From Mercenaria mercenaria (lineage: Eukaryota > Mollusca > Bivalvia > Venerida > Veneridae), in the NCBI RefSeq assembly GCF_021730395.1, contig NC_069373.1:48512501-48576500 (forward strand): a stretch of 64,000 nucleotides of DNA, read 5' to 3'. Every line of letters starts with the position of its first letter. Position 1 is the stretch's first letter. Positions 23,369 through 35,768 of the stretch are shown here, in pieces. The notes below the pieces were generated by a model, which did no database searches, had not been told where the DNA came from, and saw only the letters and a program-made list of their open reading frames with translations. Position numbers and translations under genes: made by a program.

Positions 23369-23571
23369 AGTCCAACATACCTAAAGAAGTAAATACTACA
23401 AAGAATGTATATCAAATTTATTTCTTTTATCTTGATTATGTAGTGTACTTATCTGGAATGATGAGATATTTTGAAATGTATATTTCTTTATTCTCCTGGA
23501 TGGAAAAAAATATATATAAACAAAACAACCATTTATACCAACCAAATTGTAAAATACATACGTTTCTTTGA
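23369..23571 (+). CDS. Possible terminal exon of the unrecognised gene
   Basis: A strong acceptor (TTATTTCCATTTCAG) precedes an open block that starts SNIPKEVNTTKNVYQIYFF in phase 0, as left by exon b, and ends at a stop at 23571. Later residues look AT-driven, so the real exon may be shorter (a GTAAAT lies 18 bases in) or this may be chance. Confidence 0.22.
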
Positions 23572-26431
23572 TGTTAGTAATTATATGTTGAGACATGAAA
23601 ACAACATAAAATATCAACATAAAATATAACTAAAAAATTGTGGAACATCATTTGTAGATTAGATTAGACTGTATTATACAAATGTTTATATGAAAATATG
23701 TGACAACTCTGGTTAAATAGAATATTAGTTAACTTATGGTAAAATGTTGAACTGCTTTAACATTAATCTACAAGTGATGAATGAGTTAATCTTACCATAA
23801 CTTTGACATTTAATGTATTATTAAGAAAACTATAACATACAAGAAATGACACACAGACAGTACAAGTTGCTGAATGACTGGGTCAATCTCCACCACAAAT
23901 ACTATGAAACCTTAAAGTCCAATTAAATGTGTTTCTTTAAATTAGATTGATCACATTTTAACATTTCTATGAATGTAATTGTTAAATGCTTGCTTCTTAC
24001 ATGCATGCAATAATGGAAATAAAAAATGATTTAACAATATATGTATACAGTCTTGTCATGAACACATTCTGTACAGATGGTAATACATAGAAAAATCAAC
24101 ATATTTATTATATGGGTCCATCTCAGTTTACAGCTGGTACATGACTGTCTCGCACTTGAATATACATCATGCAGCACAGTTGGGGTAAATTCCATTTCAC
24201 ATGACAACACCCTTGTAGCACTTCTGGAAATACAAATGTAAAACTTTATTACATAAAGAGAATAAAACATGATAGTTTTTAAAACAATTATAACATTTTT
24301 TTAGACATTTGAAGATATTCTAATCTTAGAAATATATTATCAAGCAGCAAGTCAGGTAACTCTACAAATTGACATTTTGTCTAATTTCAACTTGTCTAAG
24401 GAATTAGCTGTTTTAAGCAGCAAGATTATGTTGCTACTTGGCTTGCTGCTTTATTTAAATTTTACATATACTTAGATTCACTGAATGACAAGTTATATAG
24501 TAGGACTGTCTATATAGTAGGACTGTTTGAAAAGATTGCATATTTTATAACATTCAATGTACATATTCAATAAAATGGTGAAAACAATAAACAGATAAAT
24601 CTGATGATGTTCACCTATGATCTCACCTAAAAGCTCCAACAACAACCTACAACCTCTGATTAGTATATGATGTAATAATGATAAACTACCTAAAGTGTTT
24701 TTATATAGAATGCAAAAACAATGAACTTAAGAACTTCCAAAACTTCACCTTATAAGTAATATATGTTCACTTTTCCCCTTGTTGAAAGTGTTGTTTTTCT
24801 TAAAGCATTTGAAATAATAGATATTATAAGTACAGTGCAACCTCTGTAGAGCAATACCCTGTGGGATATACAAATATTTTAGTTATTTTGAGGTTGTTGT
24901 TCTGGAGAAGTAAATTTGATAGTTATATTTCAGCTTAGGGAAATTCTCATGATGTTGTTATAGAAAGGTTTTTGCTTCAGAGTGAGCTACTCTGGAGAGG
25001 TTGTACTGTGAAAATTGCTTCAAACTTCATCTCCTTCAACTGAGCTAAATGAAGAAAAACAACAAAAGATTTTCCAAATTTAGAATTTCCTTGTTTACAA
25101 TTTGACATTTAATGTTAGGCAACTATGCAGACATATTTTATGTGACACAATGCCGCCTTTAACTATCTTATTCCAATGAACAAATTGTCCGTCTTGACAA
25201 AATCATGTGAAAAAAAAGATCACAGTAAAAAAATTAATCCTAATCATTTTATATATATTGCAAAATCAGCTTTACAGAACTCATGACAAAAAATTAAATT
25301 CAAATATTGCCTTTGTGATGTGCAGCACTGGCCATGTCTTTTTATCACAATAGTTTACCTTATTTATATATGTTACTTTTATCATAACTTTTATGTCCCT
25401 TCTGCACTAACCATTGTCTTCAAGTTCTGAAATATTGTAAAACATTAATTCACACACATTCTAGGAAATCAACATAAAATCAGTGTCAAATCATTTGAAT
25501 ACAATTGTTTTAATTATCTTAATACAAAGATACAAATGTACTTCATGTTTTTGCTGACTGATACAATATACTGAAATTTGTATTTCAATATTTATTATCA
25601 AAGTACATGTTCATTCTATTTTTTTGAAATATTGACATTACAAAGCTATCACACATTTATTACTAAACCATATCTATTATCATTATTTTGAATGGAGATA
25701 TGTACTTAGTAAATTGAGGGATACACAAAAATACAGGAAAGAAATGTTTATGCCAGGCTGACATAAAGTCCAGAAGGTTCACATCTTGTCAGGAATGTCA
25801 GTCTAATAGCTGTCTTGTACAGTTATTTCAGAAGCAAGAATGTAGCCATACAGCATATAAATGCTTTGAGACCTTTGTTTAACATACAAAAGCATAATAC
25901 CTCCTGCATTTTTCATAATGGTAACATCTTATCGGACTGCCACAGGTTAAGACAGGTCAAACAATTGTACATGTACATACTCAAACTTTTCCCTACCAAA
26001 ACTGAAAATGAAAATTATACAACATTTTTTTTTCCTTTATTTTTGTACAAAAGATGACCTATGCATTTAATACAGACTTTTTACATTTATTAATCTAAAT
26101 ATATTAAAATTAATAAAATATCTCATAACTCATTGTATGATTAAAATTATAATCATTGATAAACTATATCAAACATGAACCTGAAGTGTTCTAATTTATA
26201 AAGCTGCAATTAATATTGAAAAATAATGCAACTATTGTATACAATGTATATTAAAAAAAGTATCATGAACCTGATTATTAAACAGCCTCAGTTCAAATGT
26301 AATAACACATGGCTGTCAGAAAATCAATGTATGTTGTACTTTAATGATATAATCATCATGAATGCCATCAATAAACTTCATATATAACAAACTATACCAC
26401 TATGTCAGCCTCTTTCTTGTTATTTCTACAG

Positions 26432-26469
26432 CTTCCAAAGACAGACTGCAACTACATGTATCAGACACT
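26432..26469 (+). CDS. Possible 38-bp micro-exon
   Basis: Bounded by an excellent acceptor (TCTTGTTATTTCTACAG) and a perfect donor (GTAAGT). In phase 0, as left by exon b, it reads LPKTDCNYMYQT and leaves two bases. Its short length makes chance possible; the following exon was not found. Confidence 0.25.
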
Positions 26470-27161
26470 GTAAGTAAAATATACAAATAATCATCACACA
26501 TGAGAATTTTTCATGTTAAATAAAGGGAGTTAATTAAATGCAATCTGAGAATATTTGCTAAACATAAAGGGAAGTAATTATCAATAAAATGAATGAAGAA
26601 AAATGCATATATAAGGGAGGTAATTTAGAAAAAAAAAACAACTTCAAATGTCAGTATAATGATCGATAGCTGACATTGACAATGACCTATATCAAGTATG
26701 CACAACATAAGAAACAGCAAGCACTTGAAAAATGCATTATATTTCCTTGCAATATCAAGAATATTTGACTGTATGTAAGGGTTCTCTACATGCTGTTATA
26801 CTGAAAAAAACTTTAGTCTAAATATAGCTTAGATCTATTTATATCTGCAAAAAAAGGAAGTCCCAAATTTCCACAGATATTCACAGGCTGAAAATTTTGG
26901 GTACTAATATCAGCAAAGAGGTTGATATCTATACTTTTTAATAACTATCGTCAAAGGTAGGGAAAAACTTACTGGAAAGGCATAAACTTCTGATCTAGTC
27001 ATTTCAATACATTTTCAGCTCATTTGCATATAAGAAGAAATTTACAGAATTCCCCCTGTTTCTCTTCATTTTCAAAAAAATCTGTAAGATGGATATAAAC
27101 AAAAACATTCTCCTCTGTGTCAGCTATCAGATATATATTTCAACAAAAACTGTCAATTTAC

Positions 27162-27950
27162 CTTGTTTTTAGAAGAAGACAAAATTCCAGCAACTTTCGC
27201 TTCCCCGCAGAACTGTACCGGTGCACACATAAAAAAATCTCAACTGTGATTTTCAAAATAATAGTCAGACCACAATTATTTCCCTTGAAAATAAAATGCT
27301 CTAGGTAAATGCCTAGACCGTAGGAAGCATTTCAGATTTGGATGGGGGACACACATTATGAAAATCAGCTAAAATTGACTCGCTGTCAAAACATTGCTAA
27401 GATAATTACCATAATCGGTCAAATTATTGGCGGGGGAGGGCGTCTCCCCCTGGACCCCCTATTCCTACGGCCCTGAAATGTCAAATGTCACAGGTCACTG
27501 TGAATCTATATAGATAAATTCAAGCAGTGATCGTGAATTTATATTTTATAGTTTCATAAAAAGCCAATCCGCTTAAATTATTTATAATCACACCTTTTAA
27601 TTATTGTAAATCTTTGACCCTCCTTTTAACGGACATAAAACAGCCGAATATAATCTGCAAATGTTGTTACTATGCTGTGAGAGGAAAAACAAAAGTTCTA
27701 CTTTACGTGACTTACGTGACATATTTCACAATGCTTGCAGTCTGTTTTAATCAGAACTCCTGTGAAAATGGATTTCTGAATTTGTAATGTTAAATACCTT
27801 TGACATTGCCAGAGATGTAGATGTACCCGAAACAGAGACTGAGGAATCGATGCGCTCAGATTGTAAACATTTTGAAACCTCCTGTTTCTGTTCATCATTT
27901 GGCATTTTGTAACCATAAACGGCAGTACTACGGTGTCCTGTTTGGGCCAT
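27162..27950 (-). CDS. Two 5' exons of an unrecognised gene
   Basis: Exon 1 (27950-27798) starts with ATG and reads MAQTGHRSTAVYGYKMPNDE then QKQEVSKCLQSERIDSS and ends LAMSK at a GTATTT donor after exactly 51 codons. Exon 2 (27212-27162) follows CCGGTACAG and reads FCGEAKVAGILSSSKNK, 17 codons, to a GTAAAT donor. Both are phase 0. The hydrophilic, Ser-rich composition is unlike nearby chance frames. No domain or homologue recognised, and later exons (below 27162) were not found. Confidence 0.4.
27311..27480. repeat. Short interspersed repeat with imperfect inverted ends
   Basis: CCTAGACCGTAGGAAGCATTTCA at the left is matched in reverse by a CCTACGGCCCTGAAATG-like right end. Inside lies GGGGGAGGGCGTCTCCCCCT, a phrase I know as a repeated motif in bivalve DNA. 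Probably a small MITE. Confidence 0.5.
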
Positions 27951-28336
27951 TATTATTGTTCTGGGACATTATCTTGAAACGGTCTAGTGGCCGTTGTAGC
28001 TCTTAAGGAGTTTATAAAAAATTTACACTTATATTTATGGTAAAGTTATATGTATATTTATGTGAGCAGCAAAATCCGTGTAAATGCGCTCCACGTAAGC
28101 GCTCAAGGCCCTTCTCGCACGACATATAGTCCGGACTTATTTAATCTGTAAAGACATGTGCACAAAAATGACACATTTTGCCGACATGTGGTTAATTGTA
28201 GATGTGATTTTAGAAAAGTAATATATGAGAATAAAGAATTAGCGCTTAGCTCAATTACAGAGGTTTTCAGCTTTATTATGTATGTTATAGCTTTTTGCAT
28301 TTATGCTTGATGACATAGAATTCTTGATTGATTGTT

Positions 28337-28548
28337 TGTTTGTTTAGGTTTAACGCCGTTTTTCAACAGTATTTCAGTCATGTAACGGCAGGCAGTTAAC
28401 TTAACCAGTGTTCCTGGATTCTGTACCAGTACAAACCTGTTCTCTGCAAGTAACTGCCAACTTCCCCACATGAATCAGAGGTGGAGGACTAATGATTTCA
28501 GACACAATGTCGTTTATCAAATAGTCACAGAGAACATCTTGTACCGAA
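28337..28548 (-). mobile_element. 5'-truncated SINE, same family as 55468-55746
   Basis: CAGTCATGTAACGGCAGGCA, ACCAGTACAAACCTG and AGGTGGAGGACTAATG run parallel to the copy at 55468. The match stops after GAGAACAT, where the tRNA head should begin, so the head is missing. The TTGTTTGTTTGTTTAGG run at 28335 is the tail. Confidence 0.8.
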
Positions 28549-28764
28549 AGTTGTGATGCGAACATACTGACAACTTTTCCAACTTTAGTCTTAAAATTTA
28601 TTGAAGTAATAGTTTTTAACGTATTGTTACATTGGAATAAAATTTGTTTTTACAGTAACTTTGAAATTCCTCAGAAATAGTATCATGTTCCCCACCTACC
28701 TGATTCATACATTTCAAAATAGCATAGTCCTAAAAGTATGCATTAATTAGCTATACCAATTTAC

Positions 28765-28848
28765 CTGTACGTATTCTGTGTCAGGAAGATTTTGTTGGCT
28801 TCATGCTCATCAAAAATGTCCAGAGCCTGTGATCCAAATCGTATTCTT
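28765..28848 (-). CDS. Coding-like orphan block
   Basis: The minus strand reads RIRFGSQALDIFDEHEA then NKIFLTQNTYR and ends at an ACAG/GTAAAT donor. The residue mix looks like a conserved exon, but there is no convincing acceptor upstream, and the nearest ATG (28858) is in another frame. May be a decayed exon. Not recognised. Confidence 0.3.
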
Positions 28849-28915
28849 TGTCAGACATGATGACATGTGCGTTGTTGTCCGCAGTTGTGTTAGTCGGTTA
28901 CTGACCTCGTTGTTC

Positions 28916-29032
28916 TGTATTCCTGAATATTAAAAACCTGCGCACCTGAAAAACGGTAAACACCTCGAGCGCTACGCGCTTTCGGATTTCACGTTTTTCA
29001 CGTGGACAGGTTTTTCACATTCAAGAATACAA
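28916..29032. repeat. 117-bp hairpin repeat
   Basis: GTATTCCTGAATATTAAAAA with CCTG at the left pairs with CAGGTTTTTCACATTCAAG with AATAC at the right; the loop is CpG-rich (CGAGCGCTACGCGCTTTCG). A small foldback or MITE. Confidence 0.6.
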
Positions 29033-29374
29033 TTACATAACCTAATTCTCGCGCAAACGCGAGGACGCGTCCATTTCGTCATAATATAACTGATAAAACA
29101 AGATATTGCTTGTGCTATTGCTAATGCATTTCTTGACAAGTACATATCAAAGAAACGGCGTTTATTGAAACTATATGTATATTTAGTGTAATGCTGGTCT
29201 TCAGTTCAGTTGGAATGTATTTGTTACTAGCTACAAAACGATTAGCTAAAATACGATATCTTTGGAAATGACAAGACCAAGCTTAACGAATTCGCATATG
29301 CATAAAGAAATATAAAACAACGAAGTAAATTTCACTGAAAAAAACTGACAACTTTACGAAGAACTGGTCTGTTA

Positions 29375-30115
29375 AATCCAGGTTCCAAAACTCACCCAAA
29401 AAAACTCGAAGTTTTCACAGGTCCCGACCTGAGAAGTGACTATTTTAAACGGATAAGTTGCTGCCCGTTTCGGTGGTTATTTTTCGATGTAGGTCACTAC
29501 CTTGTACCATCCTAGCATGAATTGCGGACTAACATTCCGGGTCCAGAAAATCGCCTCAAAACTCGAATTTTTCACAGGTTCCGACGTGGAGCGAAATACC
29601 ATTTTTTCATGGTCTAGCTGTTGCCCGTTTCAGTGGTTATTTTCCGAAGTAGGTCAATGCTTGGTCATCAAAAACTCCGGGTCCAAAAAATCACCCAAAC
29701 AAATTTTTCACAGGTCCCGACTTGGAGCGAAATGCCGATTTTAAGAGTCCAGCTACTGCCCTTTTCAGGTGGTTATTTTCCAACGTAGGTCAGTGTTTGG
29801 TCATCTAGGACCAGCCTTGCATGAAATGCGAGCTAAAATTCCGAGTCCCAAAATTCAGATCAGAACTCAAAGTTTTCACAGGTCCCGACCTGGAGAATGC
29901 CGATTTTTAAGGGTCCAGCTGCTGTCTGTTTCGGTGATTATTTTCGAAAGTAGGTCAGTGTTCGATCATTTAGGACCATCCTGTCATGAATTGCGAGCAA
30001 AAAATCCAAGTCCCAAATTTAACCCTAGAATTCGAATTTTTCACAGGGAGCGAAATGCCGATTTTTAAGGGTCCAGCTGCTGCCCGTTTAGAAGGTTACT
30101 TCCCAAAATGGGTCA
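29375..30115. repeat. Satellite array B, about 165-bp monomer
   Basis: Five diverged units start near 29381, 29535, 29674, 29840 and 30004. Each has a CCGGGTCCAAAA-like start, TTTCACAGGTCCCGACCTGG, GCCCGTTTC.GTGGTTATTTT and CATCCTAGCATGAATTGCG-like end. The monomer is that of array A at 13205, but these units differ more from one another. Confidence 0.88.
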
Positions 30116-30348
30116 GAGCTACAGCCTCTTTATAACAATAAAGTACTTAAAATATTGTAGTGTGCAACCTCTACGTAACGATAAAGTATCAAAGACAATG
30201 TAGTTTACAACTTCTATGTGACAGTAAAGTACGAACAACACTGAAGTGTACAACCTCTCTAACATAATAATAAAGTACCATGTTACTGTAGCGTACAACC
30301 TCTACTTAACAATTAAGTAAAGATACTGTAGTATACATTTTTTTATTC

Positions 30349-30558
30349 GAGTCGCGCCATTAGAAAACCGACCTTTGCGACCATCATTGATCCAGACCAG
30401 CCTGCGCATCCGCGCAGTCTGGGCAGGATCCATGCTTTTCGCTAACGGTTTCTCTAATTGCAATAGGCTTTAAAAGCGAACTGCATGGATCCTGAACAGA
30501 CTGAGCGAGCGCAGACTGGTCGCAAATGCACTATTTTGGTTTCATCATGGCGCGGCTC
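30349..30558. mobile_element. MITE, copy 1 (GAGCCG ends)
   Basis: Starts GAGTCGCGCCATTAGAAAAC and ends with the reverse pattern TTTCATCATGGCGCGGCTC. Inside is ATCCAGACCAGCCTGCGCAT. The same element, better preserved, is at 48914-49148. Confidence 0.8.
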
Positions 30559-32512
30559 ATTTATAAACAGAAACACAAAAAGTATACAATTTATATTAGG
30601 TTATTACGATACATCAACAGAACAAAGTAAACTGTTATCACAAATCTCATACTGTTTAAATAAATTATATCTGAAAAATGTTTATAGTTATCTAAAAGCA
30701 ACAATACTGCATAAAATAGACTAAAACAAATAGTGAGATTTTTTTCACAAGCCTCCTGTCAGAGAAACACCCTTTAAGACTTTTGAACAAAAAGGATGCC
30801 ATCATTATACTACTCCCGCACTATAATTTAAACGGCAACATGTTTATATTATCGTTTAATTGTTATGGTTCTCATGCATTGTTGAATTAAGAAAGGTTGT
30901 CAATGGTAGAAGTTAAGTGCATACTGTAATGTTACACAAACACATTTTCTGTATTGAACCGTTTTAATTAAGAAAAATCATAATTATCAAACATGTTTAC
31001 CGTTTGAGTTATTGCGGGATTTGCACGAAATATATCCTCCCGGAAAATGCTCCAAAATAGAACAGACATCTTTCAAAAAGTCAAAAAAATGAGCATATCT
31101 AACAATAGAATAATACTTATGATGAAAAAATAACTTTAACAATTCTAGAAGATGTCAACTAGTTTCAGGAAGCAAACAAGGTCTTCTTTTAGCACGTGCA
31201 GAGTATCTTCTATTAGCCACTTGAAGAACCTTTAAGAATAAATAAAACAAACACACAACTTACATATTTTAATGTATCAAACAAACACAACTTACATATT
31301 TTAATGTATGTTAACATATACACACGTATATGTTGTTTATAGTTATCTTTATATGTTTTAAAAAGAAATAATTAAATTATTTTGAGGATATTACTGAAGT
31401 TAATACAATGTTATTGCAATAGCGTTTACTACCTTCTTCTGCCCAATAGTTTTGGGTATTTTAAAGAATATATTTAATAAAAAAAAACAATAAGTTTGTA
31501 CTACAAGTCACTCCGAGTACACAGATTTTTATGTATTTTTAGAGAAATTATTTTACGCCTAACATAACTACACCCCCACCCCATAGACACACGCAGACAC
31601 ACACACACAACGCTTTATACTTCCCTGACATTCCCTACAGTAAACATACCTTTCTAAATATCTTAAGTTATGATTAACGAAAGAGAATAACATACCGGTT
31701 AATCCTGAGGCGGAACAAAACAGCTGTAAAGTCATTCAGTCGTGTCATTTTATTTTCCCATCCTCAAAATAATTTAATTATTTCTTTTTAAAACATATAA
31801 AGATAACTGTAGATCTATGTATTTCTTGTTTTTATTGGATTAAGTTAGGTATCTTGAAGCTGCAACGTAAGTTTTGACCTTTTTTCTATCAAATATTAAA
31901 TGTAAACAAACACATATCAAGTTGATTTAATAAATAACACCATATAAAGTCATTCAAACTGCACGTAGCAAAATTTTCAAACTGTATTCGTTTATCCGCT
32001 AGTTATTTTAAACAAAAACAAGCTTTAACTAAAGAAATGAAAGTCAGCTTCGAATTATATTTTGCGGAAACGAAACTTTGAAGGAATCGTAAACAATTTT
32101 TATTTTATAAACCTTAAGCTTGTTTCAGTACTAATTCAGAAAGAACATTTTTAAACTCAAAATAAATGAGCCTAAAATAATATTCCAAATGTATCTGAAT
32201 ATATTTTACAATAAAGGTCGTATATCTACTTACATTTCATACATGTATTATGCAGAGTTTAGGCAAAAAAAAGCTTTTAATGTGGCTACGTTGCAATATT
32301 GTTCTACTGACAAACAAAAAGCAGCGGGCCTTCGTTGATGTGATATCAGTTTGGATTTAGAATAAACAAAGTTTAGCAGTCCTTGAATATGTGTGAACAA
32401 AAACGAAATTTAACTCTACAGTCAAATCTGTATAATTCAGTCTGTCATGGGAGCAGTACAATTTGGCTATCTGAGACAGGTGGGTGCTTAAGATAAGTTA
32501 GAATTAGAACAA
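30559..32512. other. No gene recognised
   Basis: AT-rich; a CA-rich patch lies near 31595 and two direct copies of AACTTACATATTTTAATGTA near 31258-31308. No exon-like block stands out. Confidence 0.4.
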
Positions 32513-33120
32513 ACAAGAGCTGTCTCCATAGGATGACACATGCCCCCGATGACACTTTGAATGAATAGTTATGGCCGGTGTTAGAGTTTAGGACCTTTGA
32601 CCTACGGACCTGGGTCTTGCGCGCGACACGTCGTCTTACTGTGGTACACATTCATGCCCAATAATTTTAAAATCCATGCATGAATGACAAAGATATGGAC
32701 CGGACACGCCCATCAATGCACTATCATGAAATATGACCTTTAACGTCTAAGTGTGACCTTGACCTTTAAGCTACGGACCTGGGTCTTGCACATGACACGT
32801 CGTCTTACTGTGGTACACATTCATGCCTAGTTATTTGAAAATCCATCCATGGATGACAAAGCTATGGACCGGACACGAATGCACTATCATGAAAAATGAC
32901 CTTTAACGTCTAAGTGTGACCTCGACCTTTGAGCTATGGACCTGGGTCTTGCGCGCGACACGTCGTCTTACTGTGGTACACATTCATGCCAAGTTATTTG
33001 AAAATCCATCCATCGATGACAAAGATATGGACCGGACACGAAAATTGCGGACAGACTGACAGACTGACAGACGGACAGACGGTTCAAAAACTATATGCCT
33101 CCCTTCGGGGGCATAAAAAG
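32513..33120. repeat. TGACC-type repeat with three 130-180-bp units and terminal hairpin
   Basis: Begins ACAAGAGCTGTCTCCATAGG; the unit ACCTGGGTCTTGCGCGCGAC then ACGTCGTCTTACTGTGGTAC occurs three times (near 32605, 32775 and 32938). It ends with GACTGACAGACGGACAGACG and a hairpin TATGCCTCCCTTCGGGGGCATA. The start, the internal tandem units and the terminal hairpin recur at 37252, so this is a defined mobile or satellite family. Confidence 0.75.
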
Positions 33121-34318
33121 CCAACTTGGGAAGTTAGCTGACTGGCTGCTTAATGCAAGTGACTGTTTAAAGCAGGTGACCATTAGGACAGATCTGGGCC
33201 ATTAGGACAGGTCTGACTGTACTTTTATCATTACCATTCTCATACAATATAGGTATAAGTTTGAACTCAGGACAACTGGTTTAATATTCTCTGTTTTTAT
33301 ACACATTTGTACAGGAAGGTTATCAATATAATACCAGTATTTATTAATCTAACCATCCCAAACTTTTTCAACACTGATGAGTCCCTTGATATAATACTCG
33401 TTTCAATTGGGATTATGGTGTTCATGCATGTGAAAAATCTCATTGAATTCAAGCGTTGCATCTAATTTGATGGTGACATCATTTAAAATTCAAAAAACAA
33501 TTTTGATTTCCTGCTCATTGACTACGTTTAAGGTTTAAACTGTGATAAAAAAAGTTTGTTTTTTTTTTTTTTTTTTTTTTTCAGTTTTGGGTACCCATTA
33601 ATAAAATAGTTTTACTTGCACTTATGAGGATATAAGGCAGGGTTAACAATTTTCTGAAAAGCAGAAAATAACGCACACAGTCGGACCTTATTCAATGCCT
33701 GTCTTATATGACACCGTTGCACGTGCAAAAATATAATTAATCCTAATTCTATCGAATTTTGCAGACTAAATAATAGATTAGATTCAACAATACTACACGC
33801 AATAAATGCAAAATAATGATAAGCATGTTGAATATATCTGATCCAATTGTTGAATATTTCGGAAGGTATCTAGGATTTTGTAATCCATGTGAAATGAATT
33901 GTAATGTTATGCAAAAATATTGTAATCACTGTGGATGTTTGAAACTCATTGTAGATAGTAAATCTTTAGCGCTTCTACTTTGGTGTCAGTGTTGTTATAC
34001 GTACTATAATTGTTCCTTAAATTTACTAAAGATATACCAAATACATTTAAAATCGTACACTTTTTGTTGTCGGATTTCTCAAAATCTAGATCGTTTTTAT
34101 CATTTAATCATAAAGACGAGCTCGTAGAGCAGGAATTGCCTCCTTGATGCATTCGGTTATTGTACAAGGAACAGAAATTATTTGGTCACAGTGTTCTGGA
34201 TGTTCCGGGCACGTCAATAATTATGGGTCATTTACCAGTCATAAGTAAACTCGGTATCAAATGTGATCTTAGACTAATGCATTCTCTAGTTATTTGGCAA
34301 AAAAAAAGGGTTCTACTG
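33121..34318. other. No gene recognised
   Basis: AT-rich, with a poly-T run near 33560. A Cys-rich open frame at 33816-34127 has no supporting splice or family evidence and is not called. Confidence 0.4.
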
Positions 34319-35398
34319 TACTGGGTCAATATGACCTTAGCCTTTCGACGTACTGACCTCAAAATCAATAGCGGTCATCTAAGGTCGTGATCAGCATCAC
34401 AATTAAGTTTCGTGGTCCTAGGCCCAAGCGTTCTCAAGTTATCATCCGGAAACCGTTTATGTGTTCAGGGTCACTGTGACTTTGACCTTTGATCTATTAG
34501 CCTAAAAATCAATAGTTATTTTCTGCTGGTCATGACCAATATCCCTCTAAACTTTCATGATCCTAGGCCCAAGCGTTCATGCGTTACCGTCCAGAAACCG
34601 TTTAACTGTTCCAGGTCACTGTGACGTTGACGTTTGACCTACTGACCTCAAAATAAATTGGGGTCATCTGCTGGTTATGATCATTTTCCCTATCAACTTT
34701 CATGACCCTAGGCCCAATCATTATTGAATTATCATCTGGAAACCGTTTAAATGTTCTGGTTCACTGTAATCTTTGACCTACTAATCTCAAAATTAAAAAT
34801 GGTCATCTGCTGGTCATGATCAACCTTCCTATCAACTTTCATGATCCTAGGTCTAAGCATGACTGAATTATTATCCGGACACCACTTAACTGTTCCAGGT
34901 CACTTTGACCTTGACACTTGACTTACTGACCTCATTTCAGTAGGGGTTATTTACTTATCATGACCAACATCCTTATCAACTTTCATGATCCTAAGCCCAA
35001 GCATTCTTGAGTTATCATCCGGAAACTGTTTAAGTGTTCAGGGTTACTGTGACATCTGCCTTTGATCTATTAGCCTAAAAATCAATAGGGATTGTCGGCT
35101 GGTCATGACCAATATCCCTCTCAACATTCATGTTCCTAGGCCAAAGCGTTCATGCGTTACCGTCCAGAAACCGTTTAACTGTTCCGGGTCACTGTGACCT
35201 TGACCTTTGACCATCTGACCTCAGAATGAATAAGGGTAATCTGCTGGTCAAAACCAACCTCCATATCAACTTTCATGATCCTAGGCACAAGTGTTCATGA
35301 GATATCATCCGGAAACCGATTGGTCTAAGGACAGACCGACCGACCGTCCGACATCTACAAAACAATATACCCCACCTTCTTCGAAGGGAAACATAATA
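34319..35398. repeat. TGACC-type tandem repeat, about six units of 150-190 bp
   Basis: Units contain TTTGACCTACTGACCTCAAA, a GGTCATCTGCTGGTCATGA-like block, CAACTTTCATGATCCTAGGC, AAGCGTTC and TATCATCCGGAAACCGTTTA. The array ends with GACAGACCGACCGACCGTCC and a hairpin ACCTTCTTCGAAGG. Same general design as the repeats at 32513 and 37252, but a different unit. Confidence 0.8.
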
Positions 35399-35768
35399 AC
35401 CTTTCTATCCAAAAAAAAAAAAGAAGATCATATTAAACGCAGGTCTGAAATTTAATTTTACACATGCGCGAACTACATTTACGTATGATTTAATAGTGAA
35501 GCAATTGAACTCATAATAGTAAAAACACAAAGCAAAATCCAGTTAAATAAATTTATTGAAGATTCAAAAGTTTCAATTTCATAGCTTTTGTAATGTTTGT
35601 TACCATAAAATTACCACTGGAAAATATCAAAACAAATCATTTGTCTGACTTTTTGACATTCTCTGCAAATGAATTGTTTTAAAACCAGCAAATGTTAATT
35701 TTTATCGAATTAGATAAAATAACTTAAATTATAAATACACATTGGAATTCAGCGATTGTACAGATGAT
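35399..35768. other. No feature recognised
   Basis: AT-rich spacer between the TGACC array and the left end of the 4.35-kb element. Confidence 0.35.

Larger units (their letters stand above)
22774..27161. other. Long AT-rich non-coding stretch
   Basis: Apart from the two exon candidates listed at 23369 and 26432, no gene, SINE head or transposon end was seen. An imperfect inverted pair around AGCAGCAAG / TTGCTGCTT lies at 24340-24450. The stretch could be intron and 3' UTR of the flanking unrecognised genes. Confidence 0.4.

Noticed and set aside
24031-24270. Minus-strand frame with a good acceptor (TTTGTATTTCCAG)
   Set aside because: No phase-compatible partner exon was found, and two frames are about equally plausible after the acceptor.
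33816-34127. Cys-rich 103-residue frame
   Set aside because: No recognisable motif spacing, splice signals or second exon; probably chance.
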